A stretch of DNA of 64,000 nucleotides from Prorocentrum cordatum (GCA_963575745.1 CAUYUJ010000203.1:81001-145000), one strand, 5' to 3'; counted from the first letter of the stretch, positions 22,648 through 32,319 are shown. Made by a program: numbers and translations. Notes: generated from the sequence alone by a model not told the origin.

Positions 22648-23100
22648 TTCCCTCCTCCCTCGTCGTTGTCGTCGTCGGCGTCGCCGTCCTTCCTCCTTCT
22701 TCGTCGTTCGCGTCGTCGCCGTCCTCCCTCCTCCCTCGTCGTTGTCGTCGTTGTCGTCGTTGTCGCCGTCGTCGTCCTTCCTCCTCCCTTGTCGTCGTCT
22801 TCCCTGGTGACGTCGTCGTCGTCTTCGTCGTCGTCGGCGTCGGCGTCGTTGTCGTCGTCGAAGTCGTCGGAGACGTCGTCGGTGTCGTCGTAGTCGCCGT
22901 CGTCGTCGTCGGTGTCGTCGCAATCGGTGTCGGCGGCGCCGTCGTCGTCGTTGTCGCTGACGTCGTCGGCGTCGGTGTCGTGGCCAAGTGTCATGTGGTA
23001 CCTACCGTCACGGTCTTGTTTTAAGAGGTCTTGCGACCAAGTTGCGGGAGGGAGGGTGGGATGTTTGCACGAGCAGTGGAGAGGACAGTTTCTAGACGGT
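21770..23100 (+). repeat. Segmental duplication, unit B
   Basis: Second copy, same order of landmarks (ATGAATTTACACTATCCC, ACGAATCCCTTGCAAG, (GTC)n at about 22395-22980, CGTCACGGTCTT). The non-repeat 460 bp is nearly identical to unit A. The (GTC)n portion is about 200 bp shorter. Confidence 0.9.
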
Positions 23101-23404
23101 CAAATATTAATTGCACCACCTAGACTGCACCACGTCGATTGCATCATAGATGACACTGCGTACAGTACAAGAACTCACTGTTCGGGGACCACGCTGGTTC
23201 ACATGTTCATAGAATTCTTGACGCTTCGCGTATCCCCACCAGCCCATCCTACACCAGGCACTCGAACGAAGAGCGCCGATGATCGGCAGCTGTTCTTCTC
23301 CCCCTCTTCCTCCTTCTCCTCCGCCTTCTTCCTCCTCCTCCTCTCCTCCTCCCTCTCCTCCTCCTCTTCCTCCATCACGAGTAAGATTCGAATTGGAAGC
23401 CAAG
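23101..23404. other. Unassigned stretch with CCT/TCC tract
   Basis: Contains a C/T-rich TCC tract at about 23297-23375. No gene recognised. Confidence 0.45.
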
Positions 23405-23718
23405 GTAACCCCAAAATGGCTCCAAGATGGCCCCAAGATGGCCCCAAGATGGCCCAACATGGCCCAAAAATGGCCCAATGGCCCCAGGATGGCCCTAGCT
23501 GGCCCCAACATGGCTCCTTAGGGGAAGCTTGGAGGTGGAACATGCTCTTACTCTTGACTTTGGAAAACCATTGACTTTACACCATTCTGAAAAGTCAAGA
23601 GTAAGAGCCGAATTGGAAGCCAAGGTAACCCCAACATGGCTCCAAGATGGCCCAAGATGGCCCCAAGATGGCCCCAAAGGCTCAAAGATAGCCCAACATG
23701 GGCGTCTGGGGTCCTTTT
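23405..23718 (-). repeat. CTTGG-box satellite, block I, inverted
   Basis: The satellite on the opposite strand: repeated CCAAGATGGCCC boxes, reverse complement of GGGCCATCTTGG. A GAATTGGAAGCCAAGGTAACC phrase occurs twice, near 23390 and 23610. Confidence 0.85.
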
Positions 23719-23719
23719 A

Positions 23720-24192
23720 GACGCCATCGGGGCGCTCTGGGGGGGCATCTTGGAGCAAATGTATCAAAGAAGAGCAGAGCTTTAATTAGCGTTGCCCCTC
23801 CAGACTGTCTAAAATCGCTTCCTGGACCCCTCTTGGATCGCTCTTGGAGCGCTCTTGGACGCTGTTGAGGCAGTCTTGAGGCTCTCTTGGGCCCCTGTTG
23901 GGGCCCAGTTGGGACATCTTGGCGCCATCTTGAGGCCTCGGATGGGCTTCGGAAGCGAAAAAGTGAGAACACCAAAAACATTGATTTTCCCTAGGGTTTT
24001 GAAGCATTTCTGCCTTTTGAGGGCACTCTAATGATGCTCTTGTGGGCACTTGGAACCATCTTGGAGCGGTCTTGGAGCGTGTTGGAGCGTCTTCTGAACC
24101 ATCTTCAGGCATCTTGCGCTATCTTGAGCCATTTTGGAGGCGATCTTGGGCTCTCTGAGGCCCTCTTGGAGCCGTCCTGGGCCATCTTGGAC
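23720..24192 (+). repeat. CTTGG-box satellite, block J
   Basis: Forward-strand CTTGG boxes with an A-rich spacer at about 23945-24005. Block I faces it, giving a head-to-head arrangement. Confidence 0.8.
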
Positions 24193-24330
24193 GCTCTGAC
24201 CGCTCCCCGCCCCTCCTGTCCAGGTCAGTGGGGAGGCGGTAGGAGGAGGGGTAAACCCCTCCCCGAAGGGGAAGAGGGAGGGGTGGAAGAGGAAACGCCC
24301 TAAACCACCGACGCCCAGAGGGCTGGTGGG
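24193..24330. repeat. CTTGG-satellite end module, copy 3
   Basis: CTCTGACCGCTCC and CTGTCCAGGTC lead to GGGGTAAACCCCTCCCCG and AAGGGGAAGAGGGAGGGG, then GGCTGGTGGGATT, a phrase also found near 6760. Confidence 0.7.
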
Positions 24331-25140
24331 ATTCTATATTGTTTCTAAAAGGTGGTACAGGACGTATGGGGGAAGAGCAGGGAGGAGGAGGAGGAGGAGG
24401 AGAAGGGAGGGAGAGGAGGACGAGGGAGAGGAAGGCAGGGAAGAAGGTAGAGGCCGCAAACAACGGCTGCCTTGAACTTCCCAAAGCCTTTCCTGCCATT
24501 CGAAGACACTCTCAATCTACAGCCTCCTCTCCCTGGGAGGAGAATGGTGAGGAAGGAGGCTGGATGACGATGAGGGTAAGGAGGACGCAGAGGAGGAGAG
24601 AGGAACGATGAGGGAGGACGGAGTGGTTCAAGTACTGGAGAGGGGACCGCTCGCTCCATGGACTTCGCGCCCCACTGATCCCGATGAGGGTAGGTCCATT
24701 CTCGCACCGCTGGACCAGCTCTGGCGATGGCTGCGCTGCGCTGCGCTCGCATGTGTCGCAGGTGGCGTGTGCTTCTCCCGCTCCCCCTTGGACTACGTAA
24801 GTCGGGCCCGTCCCTCTCCAGGAGGAGTTCTCAAGCATAGTAACAACATGTCCTGTGGACGACTGTTGATGATTCTTTGTTGTGATGTTTGAGCATCTTT
24901 GGGTTATGTTTTGCTTGTCGTTAGAAATCTGCCTGTAGGGGTGCCGACGCCTGTGAGGCTGTGTGAACGCGAACCTCCCGATGGATGAAAGAATGAGGCA
25001 GAGGCACTTGTTTTGAGCCTGAAGATTTGGCTGAACTCTCCGCGTCGCGGCCGCCGTTTCGCGAGTTTTGTGATCCCGTATTGGACACGCCCTTTTTTTT
25101 CTCCTGCAAACTCACTCAAGCAATCCTCGCGGCCATGCTT

Positions 25141-25141
<1 letters not shown>
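24331..25141. other. Unassigned stretch
   Basis: Includes a short GGA tract at about 24375-24410. No gene recognised. Confidence 0.4.

Positions 25142-25210
<69 letters not shown>
25142..25210. repeat. T39-(AT)15 tract
   Basis: Thirty-nine T followed by fifteen AT. On the minus strand this reads (AT)n-A39 and could be the tail of an old retroposed copy, but no body is recognisable beside it. Confidence 0.9.
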
Positions 25211-25216
<6 letters not shown>

Positions 25217-25461
25217 AAAAAATGTACTGGACACGCCCGACCTGACCACGCCCTCGACGGCCGCGGCCCCCGCAGCGAACCCCCCCGGGGGACCCGCGCC
25301 CCCCCCCGTGCCCCCTGCTCGCGGGCCTCCCCGGGAGCGGGGCGCGCCCCCGCCCGCGGCGGCGCCCTGCCCCGGCTCACGCGTGGGCGAGCGCGTGCGC
25401 CCAGCCATGGGCATGGAGGCGGAGGAGGAGGAGGAGGATGGAGGAGGAGGATGGAGGCGGA
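25211..25461. other. GC-rich stretch running into a GGA/GGATGGA microsatellite
   Basis: From about 25411 it is GGA repeat with GGCGGA and GGATGGA variants. This is the target into which LINE-1 inserted; the same repeat resumes at 32010. Confidence 0.8.
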
Positions 25462-25480
25462 GGAGGAGGATGGAGGAGGA
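25462..25480 (+). repeat. LINE-1 target-site duplication, 5' copy
   Basis: GGAGGAGGATGGAGGAGGA, identical over 19 bp to 32010-32028. The irregular GGATGGA step anchors the match even though both lie in GGA microsatellite. Confidence 0.8.
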
Positions 25481-25482
25481 TG

Positions 25483-25504
25483 TCCGTAGCCATTTTGGCT
25501 CAAG
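25483..25504 (+). other. Dinoflagellate spliced leader (DinoSL) relic, intact
   Basis: Exact match to the 22-nt DinoSL consensus with T at the variable first position: TCCGTAGCCATTTTGG at 25483-25498, then CTCAAG at 25499-25504. In dinoflagellates this leader is trans-spliced onto nuclear mRNAs. In the genome it marks a reverse-transcribed mRNA unless it is an SL RNA gene, and no GT donor or SL RNA body follows here. Confidence 0.95.
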
Positions 25505-25523
25505 TCCGTAGCGGTTGCTCAAG
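25505..25523 (+). other. Second, decayed DinoSL relic
   Basis: TCCGTAGCGGTTGCTCAAG directly abuts the intact leader. It keeps the first 8 and last 7 leader bases but lacks 3 internal bases and differs in between. Tandem SL relics with the inner copy older are the known signature of repeated cycles of trans-splicing and retroposition. Confidence 0.8.
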
Positions 25524-25646
25524 GATTTGAGATCTGGCAGGGGGGATCGCGCGGCCCCCGACAGCTTTCCCTTGCGTTCGCCCGCCAGGCATCTTCCACA
25601 TCACGTTCAGGCTATCGAAGCGCCACTTTCACTGCCCACATCCTCG

Positions 25647-26963
25647 ATGGCTCCTTCTTCGTCTCGCTTCACTTATAACCCGTGGGCGCAAGCATCTGAG
25701 GGTGATGACGGGGAAGGGGAGTGGCAGGTCAAAGGCGGTGGCAAGTGGTACAACAAATTCAAGTCGCCCATCAAGTGCCCAGGTTGTGGGTGTCGTAAGA
25801 ACGCTCCCTCGGCGAAGTGGTGCAAAAACTGTCATGGTCCTCTCCCTCAGGTTCCAACTACTCCTGGTCGCTCTGGCCCTCTTGCTCTGTCCTACTGGTC
25901 GAGACCGCCTGGGTGGTTCGGCGCTGCCTCTGGGAATAAAGGAGGGCCTGGTGGTAAAGGCGTCGGCAAAGGCAAAGGCAAGGGTTTCAATGATGCGTTT
26001 CGGTTCGAGTGGCATGGTTCAACCCCAGGAGGCCAGCTGCAGCCCGCAGGGATGGGAGGGGGTGCCCCGCCGCTCCCCGCTGGACTTGTTCCTGCGCTGT
26101 CCGTCGATGAAGCTAAGCAGATGGCCTCCCTGTCGTACAAGGCGGGGGATGCTACGAGGGCTACGAGGGGCAAGTACTATACCGACGTGGCGGCCAGCCT
26201 GGAGGCCGCCAGCAAGCCTACGGAGATCAATGTCCACCAGCAGGTTCAACAGCAGCATGCCGCAGTCCGTCGCCTGGAGAAGCAGCTCGAGGGACAGCTC
26301 ACTCGCTTGCTCAAGTGGAAGCAGGAGACTGCAGAGCTGGAGGAGCAGGTTCGCCAGTCGCGGGACCAGCTCGGCAAGGCCGATGAGGAGTACAAAGCGG
26401 CGGTCGAACGGCTTCGTGACAGCAGTGGCGCAGGCGCGACAGGCGCTGGAGAGACCTCGGCTCCGCGCAGCACTCCAGCCATCCCGCTGCGGGACATCAT
26501 GGAGGGCAAGTTCGATCTCACGAGCATTATCAAGTTTGACATTATGGAGGAGTTCGAGAGCAGCGAGTACGATGTCACGATGGAGATCGCAAGGAGTACC
26601 AGACTCGGCTGGAGAAGTTGCAGTCTGGCGTGCAGGACCTGTCCAAGTCATTGTTCGAGCAGCTCACCTCTACGGCCGCGGAGGTCAAGGCAGCCCATCT
26701 GGCTCACAAGGCACGGCTTCAGCGCAAGCGACGTAAAGGTGACGATGGCGAAGGACTTCCTGTTCAGGACGATGACGATGCAGGTCGCGGTGCCGCGGCA
26801 GGTGGAGGAGAGGCTGCTGCGCCTTCTGAGCCAGGCGCCGCGTCTCAGCCTGCTGCGAGGCCTGCCGCTGCTGCTGCAGCCGCTGACATTCGAGCTCGGG
26901 TTGACCAACATTTGTCAGGTGTTCCCCCCCCCTCGCTTGAGGGGGGGCGGCCTAGTGGTGTAA
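25647..26963 (+). pseudogene. LINE-1 ORF1: zinc-binding, coiled-coil nucleic-acid-binding protein (frameshifted)
   Basis: The likely start is the ATG at 25647 (MAPSSSRFTYNPWAQ), 124 bp after the decayed leader. At residues ~45-63 is a CxxC-x11-CxxC motif, CPGCGCRKNAPSAKWCKNC, a likely zinc ribbon or RanBP2-like finger. A Gly/Lys-rich stretch follows, then a long coiled coil (about 26240-26420; for example VRRLEKQLEGQLTRLL). Near 26590 the frame slips: the sensible continuation KEYQTRLEKLQSGVQDLSK is in another frame. A second slip in the C8/G7 runs near 26924-26947 restores the frame that stops at 26961-26963. The role inferred from LINE biology is RNA binding in the retrotransposition particle; no family match can be checked. 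Confidence 0.75.
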
Positions 26964-26966
26964 ATT

Positions 26967-28900
26967 GTGGCACTCCGAGCTCGGGTGACTTGTCCTCTTT
27001 TTTTCAACTTTTTGGCAGGCCGAGTCTCTTCTGTTGGCTCTCAGTACAGAAGTCAGGCTTGCGCTTGGCGCGCAAGCTACACTCGATGTCCCAGGGCGTC
27101 TCCGAGTTTTTTCCTGCTCCAATTTTTCCTTGGGACCCTCATCCTGTGCCCCCAGGTGACCGTGAAATCCCTGATCCTCGTCCCTCTTCTCCCTGGTCTG
27201 GCAGATCAGACGTTGAGCGATGGTCCCGCAGCCATGGTGTCGCGCGCTTGCCGCCATCCGATCTTTTTTGCTGGAGCAAGTACGGTCAGGGCCTCCAGTC
27301 GGGGAGGGGCTATGGACTGGTCAGCCCCCGCCCCTGCGCCTCCAGCGACGTCTGGTCCAGCCAGGCCACAGAGTTGCGGGCTCGACGAAGGCCTGCCGGT
27401 GTCCACCGTGAACGCCAACTGCTGGGGCACACTGAAAAAAACTACCTTACGAGCAGTGTATCGCATATCGTTATCGCGCAGGAGCATCGCCTACGAGGTG
27501 ACGACGATATTGCAACGGCCGCGAAAGGGACCAAGTTTTTGGGTTGGGAGTCGCTCTGGGCTCCTGGTATAGTTGGCGAGGGCGGGGACACCTCCTCTGG
27601 GGTCGGCGTCATTGTGCGTGACGCGCTCGGCATGTTCGAGCACCAGGACGAGATCGTGCTGGCCGAGGGCCGCGCGATAGCAGCCATGGTGCACGTGCCA
27701 GGGTGCGCCACCTTCTGCGTCTTCTCCCTCTACCTCCGCCACAGCGAAGGTCTGTCAGAGGCCAACTTGTCTATCTTAAAATCAGTGGGGGGAATTTACC
27801 GGGGGTTTAGAATGCGATTTCATCATTGGGGCTGACTGGAATTTCCCCCCCGAGGCTTTGGCTGCGTCTGGCTTCCATGCTAAGGCTAATGGGGTGATTG
27901 TCAGTTCCTAAGGGCACGCTCACTTCCCCAGGGTCGGCACCCCCGAACGTTTTGATTTGTTCGTTGTGTCGCGCGCCCTCTCCCTCGGTCTCAAGCAGAT
28001 CGATGTGCAGGGGGACTCGCCCATCCACCCTCATAGACCTGTGTCTCTGCGTTTCCACGCGTCTGTTGGTGATCTCAAGGCTCTCGCCTTCCGACGCCCG
28101 CATGACCTTCCTGTGGGGCCACCGGTTGGCCCGCAGCCTGAGCCTGGGTCGTGGGAGGTCCCCCTTGGGCTGGCGCGCGAGGCTTTTCGGGCGGTGCAAG
28201 AGGGCGAAGGTGATCGTGCTCGTGCTATGCTGGCCCCTGGATACCGTGCGTGGGCCAACTCGGCCGAGCGGGACCTCAGCGCCATCATGGGGGTGATGGT
28301 TCCTAGGGGGGCCAGGGGTAAGCGGCCGCAGATGCATTGGAAGAGCATTCCGGAAGAAGGGGGCCGTGAGCCTAATCCTACCCTCAGGTCGGTGCTTTGG
28401 TTGAGCAGCCAACTTCGTGCTCCCAGGTGCTACTTAAGCTCTGAGGGCCTTCTAGATGGAGGTCGTCAGGTGCTGGCGGCGCTCGCGGAGCCGCCGACGA
28501 CGGTGGCGGTGGCAGAGAACTCAGACTATGCGCCTCTTTTTCGCACTGCCGCTGGCTTAGCGCGTAGTCTGCTGCGCTCGGTGGACGATCCCGAGGTGGC
28601 CGCCGACCTCGATCGGCACATCTGCGAAGTTTCTGAAGCTTGTGTCACTGCTAAGGCATCCGCGGCCAAGTCCTCTCGGATGGCATGGTGCGAATGGGTG
28701 CGTCAAGGGCTCGAGAAAGGGACGCGTAATGCGCAGAGGGCTATTCGGGACCCTGTGGCCTGGGCTCCCACCACAACTCTCTGTCGCTCAGGCATTGCGG
28801 TGTCAGATCCCATGAGCTTGCTCAAGGCTGAATCGGCCAAGTTTATTTCTATCTGGGGGGAAGGTGCTGGCCAGGGTCTTTGCGGTAAGGAATTGTTGTC
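26967..28900 (+). pseudogene. LINE-1 ORF2 part 1: AP-like (EEP) endonuclease and linker
   Basis: Motifs of the exonuclease-endonuclease-phosphatase fold appear in order across broken frames: the metal-binding Asn in VNANCWGTLKK (Asn at 27411), the Glu in VIAQEHRL (27474-27497), SSGVGVIVRD, the Tyr in FSLYLRH, IIGADWN (27822-27842) and the terminal His in HPHRPVSLRF (about 28026-28055). In LINEs this domain nicks the target for primed reverse transcription. Breaks: a slip at the A7 run near 27436, another near 27800, and an in-frame TAA at 27909-27911. The catalytic residues themselves look intact. The linker to 28900 has no recognisable domain. Confidence 0.8.
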
Positions 28901-30338
28901 ATGCCCCCCCCCCTTCTCGAGCCCGACATCATCAGGGCCATGTCCAAGAAATATCGGCCTGCCTCTGCTGTCAGCTTGGACGGCTTCCACTGCCGTCATT
29001 TCAGCCTGCTCCCTGACGAGGCTCTGATGGCTCTTTTTCTGTGGTTCTCGGTCATGGAGGCCACGGGGTCCTTGCCTGTCCAGCTCTCTTGGGTGCTGGT
29101 CGCCTTGTTGGCCAAGCCCTGCGGGGGCTTCCGGCCCATCGGGATTTTTCCGAGCTGGTACCGTGTCTGGGGCAGGTGCCGTCGTTTCGAAGCTCTTCGT
29201 TGGGAAATCCAGCACAGCCGCCATTACTGGGCGGCGGGGGCTCACCGTGGTGCGGGGGGCGTGGTCTGGAGGCAGGCTTTCAGAGCGGAGTCGGGGACGG
29301 TCAGAGGTCAGGTCAGCGCGTCTATGTTTTGGGATTTGCGTAAGTACTACGATCACATAGACCTCGGCTTTCTTTGGGCCACGTGTAAGCATCATCAGTT
29401 TCCTTTGGAAATCGCGCGCCTCGCGATTCACGCCTACTCCTGCGCGAGGTTCATGACCCTGGGGGGAAGTGTCGACGGCCCCTTCTATGCCCTGAGAGGG
29501 ATCGTCGCGGGTTGCACCTTCGCGACGAGCCTTATTCGGGCGTTTGCCTTAGAGGCTTTCGACTCCATCCCGAGGGGACCTGATTTTGACGTTTATGTTG
29601 ACGATTTGAGCCTCAGCGCGACAGGCAAGCCCAGCTGTGTTTCGAAGCTTCTTGTTTCAGGCGCTAGAGCTCTGCACTCTGCGATCACGACGAATATCAA
29701 GTGCAAGCTGGCTATGGACAAAGTTGGCATGGTCTCCAGCAGCAAGCACATTTCTGCTGCGCTCTCGGCTGAGCTCGGGGACTTAGTTGGCGATCCAGCT
29801 TGCACTCGGGTGACCAACTTAGGTGTGGATTTCACGGCTGGCAGAGCGGTCAGAGCTCCTGGAAAGAATCGGAGTTCCAAGGCTAAGCAGAGGGCGGCAG
29901 CGGCCCTCAGGAAAGCTCGCCGTCTCGGGAGATTGGGCCCCACTCTGGGGCGCAAGGTGGTTAACATCTTCACCTCTGGACCCTTAGCTGGGACTGTGTA
30001 TGGTTCGGACTTGCATGGGGTCTCTGACCGTGAGCTGCTGTCGCTTCGACGATTGGCCATGTCTTGCGTTAAACCCTCTGTCCAGGGTAGGTCCCTTGCC
30101 GTTTTGTGTCTTTTAGAAAGGACCCCACGTGGAGGGCCAGCTGCGCCCCTATCATCCGCTGGGCCAAGGAGGTGTGGATCCGTCAGGCGAGGGCCTTTGA
30201 GTGGGCCCTGAGCTGGGCCGAGCTTCGGACTGGGTGGAGTTCGGTTTTTCAAAAAAGACGACTGGACCTGGGCCAAAGTTTCGGGACCTATCTCAGGGCT
30301 TCGAATGTCGCTGTACAGGCTTGGGTGGACCATGCCCA
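28901..30338 (+). pseudogene. LINE-1 ORF2 part 2: reverse transcriptase
   Basis: A LINE-type reverse transcriptase. The frame re-enters after a C10 run at about 28903-28912. Visible motifs: FRPIGIFPSWYRVWGR (motifs 1-2), FWDLRKYYDHID (motif A with catalytic Asp), LRGIVAGCTFATSL (motif B), FDVYVDDLSL (motif C, YVDD at 29594-29605) and VTNLGVDF (motif D/E). The thumb region is frame-broken near 30095 (continuing FRKDPTWRASCAPIIRWAKE) and again near 30338. All catalytic Asp residues are present, so the decay is by indel, not active-site loss. Confidence 0.92.
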
Positions 30339-31913
30339 ATTTTACTACCCTCGTGGACGATTTTGGTCACGAGATATCTCTCACCTTGTCGCCGCCCAAA
30401 CTGGTGAAGCTTTTTTGTTGCAAGGCGGCTGTATTTCGGAGCCTTGAGCGGGATTCCGGGGACAAGTTTCAGGCTGGTGCCCGTCTCTGTTGGGACGTCC
30501 CACAGAGACTTCTTGCGTCCAAGAAAATCCATGGGGTTCAGAAGGGTATGATCCGTGCTCTGGCCACCAATGCCTGCTGGACTGCAGGCGATGCAGCCGA
30601 CTTAGGCTACCCCATCTCCAGTTTGTGCCCGCTGGGCTGCGGCGCCAAGGACACCCTGTTTCACCGCCTCTGGGCGTGCCCGTGCGCGCAGGCCGAGCGG
30701 GACGAGTGCATGCCGAAGTGGATCCAGGAAGCGGCGCTTGAAGTGCCTGAGAGCGACCCCGAGAGAAAAGCTATGTGGCTTCATGGTGCGTTCAGACATC
30801 CTGGGGACTGGGCTCCGAAGCCGGCTATCTCGCCCGACGGCGTCACTGTCGACTGGCATGTTGACCCGCTCCCTGATCCTGCCAGGCCAGGCTCGCCCCC
30901 CTCCATTGTTCCCAGGGGCGGCGTCTGGGGGCACCTTTTCATGGATGGGTCCTGCTCTAGGCACCAGGTTAGGGAGTTGTCTAGGGCGGGGTGGTCTGTT
31001 GTTATGGTCTCGGAGTCGGGGGAGAAGCTTGGGGTCATAAAAGGTCCCCTCTGGGCTCCGTGGCCTCAGACCCCCCAGGGAGCCGCATTTGGCGCCCTAG
31101 CCTGGACTGCGTTGTGCACGGAGGTCCCTGCTCAGTGTTAGTCAGATTGTGCTAATGTGGTGATGTTGCAGAATCTTGGCGGAGCCGAGGCGTCTGGCCC
31201 AGCCCGTCAGTACGCTGGCTTCGTCATGCAAGCTCGCCACCATTTTGGCCGCTTTTGCGAGGGCATCCACAAAGTGGCTGCCCACAAAGATCTGGAGGAG
31301 GAGGGTTCGTCGGCGGAAGGGGCGCTTTCGGAGGTTGGGTAATGCGTATGCCGACGTCGAGACGAAGGAAGGTGCGACGCGGCATCCGACTATGACGCCA
31401 ACGGAGGCCGATGCTTTAAGTCGTACTTTAAAGATTGCTAGGGCTGTGTTGCTGGGCGGAGCAGCGTTGCCCCCGCTTTGGCCCAAAGTCGAGTTCCGTG
31501 GCTTGGAGCGAGTCCAGCCGCCGAAGCCACCACGCCCTCCTCGGCTTGTGCTGGAGCACGATTGGGACCGCCAAGGTAGCTTTTGGAGGTGCCGCGTGTG
31601 TTTGCGAGGCTCCAGAGCGTCATCCCTGCCGAACAGCGGGTCGGAATGTGCGGGCCGCAGCAGGCTCGACAGGTGCGTTCTGGAGCGTCTCGGGCATCGC
31701 GTGGTAGCGTTCCCTTGCACTGATAATGCTAACCTGTTCCTTTGCATGTCGTGCAAGTTTTATAGCAGTGGTGGAGTTGTGTTAGGCCTGGGGCGTAAGT
31801 GCGCCCCACCTGCGGAGTCTGGCGTGAAGAACATGCGTAAGCTCCGTAGAGGCCTGCATCCTGATAAGAAGGGTGTTTACGTCGACATCGACGAATTCAT
31901 CCCGCTGTTATAA
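30305..31913 (+). pseudogene. LINE-1 ORF2 part 3: RNase H and Cys-rich C-terminus
   Basis: After a CPLGCGAKDTLFHRLWACP zinc-knuckle-like segment (about 30629-30685) comes an RNase H domain: HLFMDGSCSRHQ (first Asp), then PQTPQGAAFGALAW, where the expected catalytic Glu of the A-E-F/L motif appears to be Ala, then SDCANVV (third acidic residue) and GNAYADVETKEGA (fourth). A TAG at 31139-31141 falls just before SDCANVV, and a slip near 31330 changes frame. The tail has two CxxC pairs (WRCRVCLRG, LFLCMSCKF) and ends at TAA 31911-31913. A short 3'UTR leads to A9 at 32001-32009. Confidence 0.85.
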
Positions 31914-32009
31914 GGTACAGGTTCAGTGCCGCACCAGTTGCGCCTCTGGGCTGGTCGTGCAGACACTGTTCTCATAACAGAGGCCGCGGCGTTGCTGCTC
32001 AAAAAAAAA

Positions 32010-32028
32010 GGAGGAGGATGGAGGAGGA
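32010..32028 (+). repeat. LINE-1 target-site duplication, 3' copy
   Basis: GGAGGAGGATGGAGGAGGA directly after the A9 tail, identical to 25462-25480. Confidence 0.8.
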
Positions 32029-32180
32029 GGAGGAGGCGGAGGAGGAGGGGGCGGAGGAGGAGGAGGATGGAGGAGGAGGAGGAGGCGGAGGAGGAGGAGG
32101 AGGAGGAGGAGGATGGAGGAGGAGATGGCAAGCTAGGCGGAAGAGGAGGAGGAGGATGAGGAGGAGGAGGAGGAGGAGGC
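32029..32180. repeat. (GGA)n microsatellite
   Basis: Continuation of the microsatellite that hosts LINE-1, with GGCGGA and GGATGGA variants. Confidence 0.95.
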
Positions 32181-32319
32181 AAACTAGGTGCGCTGGCGTC
32201 ATATCTGGCGTCCTTCCCCTCCCTCCCATCCCTTACCATGTTGCAGACCTCCTCCCTATTCGCACAGTCGGAGGTCGAGGCAGGGCAATGATCCCGACAG
32301 GGTGCGCGATGCATCGTAG

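Larger units (their letters stand above)
25483..32009 (+). mobile_element. LINE-1: full-length spliced-leader-tagged LINE retrotransposon
   Basis: A 6.53-kb non-LTR retrotransposon. It begins with the 22-nt dinoflagellate spliced leader, continues through ORF1 and ORF2 (endonuclease, reverse transcriptase, RNase H, Cys-rich end) and ends in A9, with 19-bp target duplications on both sides. The SL at the 5' end and poly-A at the 3' end show that the template was a trans-spliced, polyadenylated mRNA. The coding frame is broken about ten times, mostly at homopolymer runs (A7 near 27436, C7 near 27845, C10 near 28905), so the copy is dead unless some breaks are assembly errors. RNase H-bearing LINEs of several clades share this domain order; the clade cannot be assigned by eye. 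Confidence 0.92.

Noticed and set aside
2270-24215. Idea that the CTTGG satellite descends from tandem spliced leaders (CCATCTTGG resembles CCATTTTGG)
   Set aside because: Spacing is 10-12 bp, not 22, and the leader's CCGTAG start and CTCAAG end never occur together in the blocks.
25142-25180. T39 as the poly-A tail of a minus-strand retrogene
   Set aside because: No gene-like body lies on the minus strand beside it; the (AT)15 that adjoins it suggests simple-sequence expansion.
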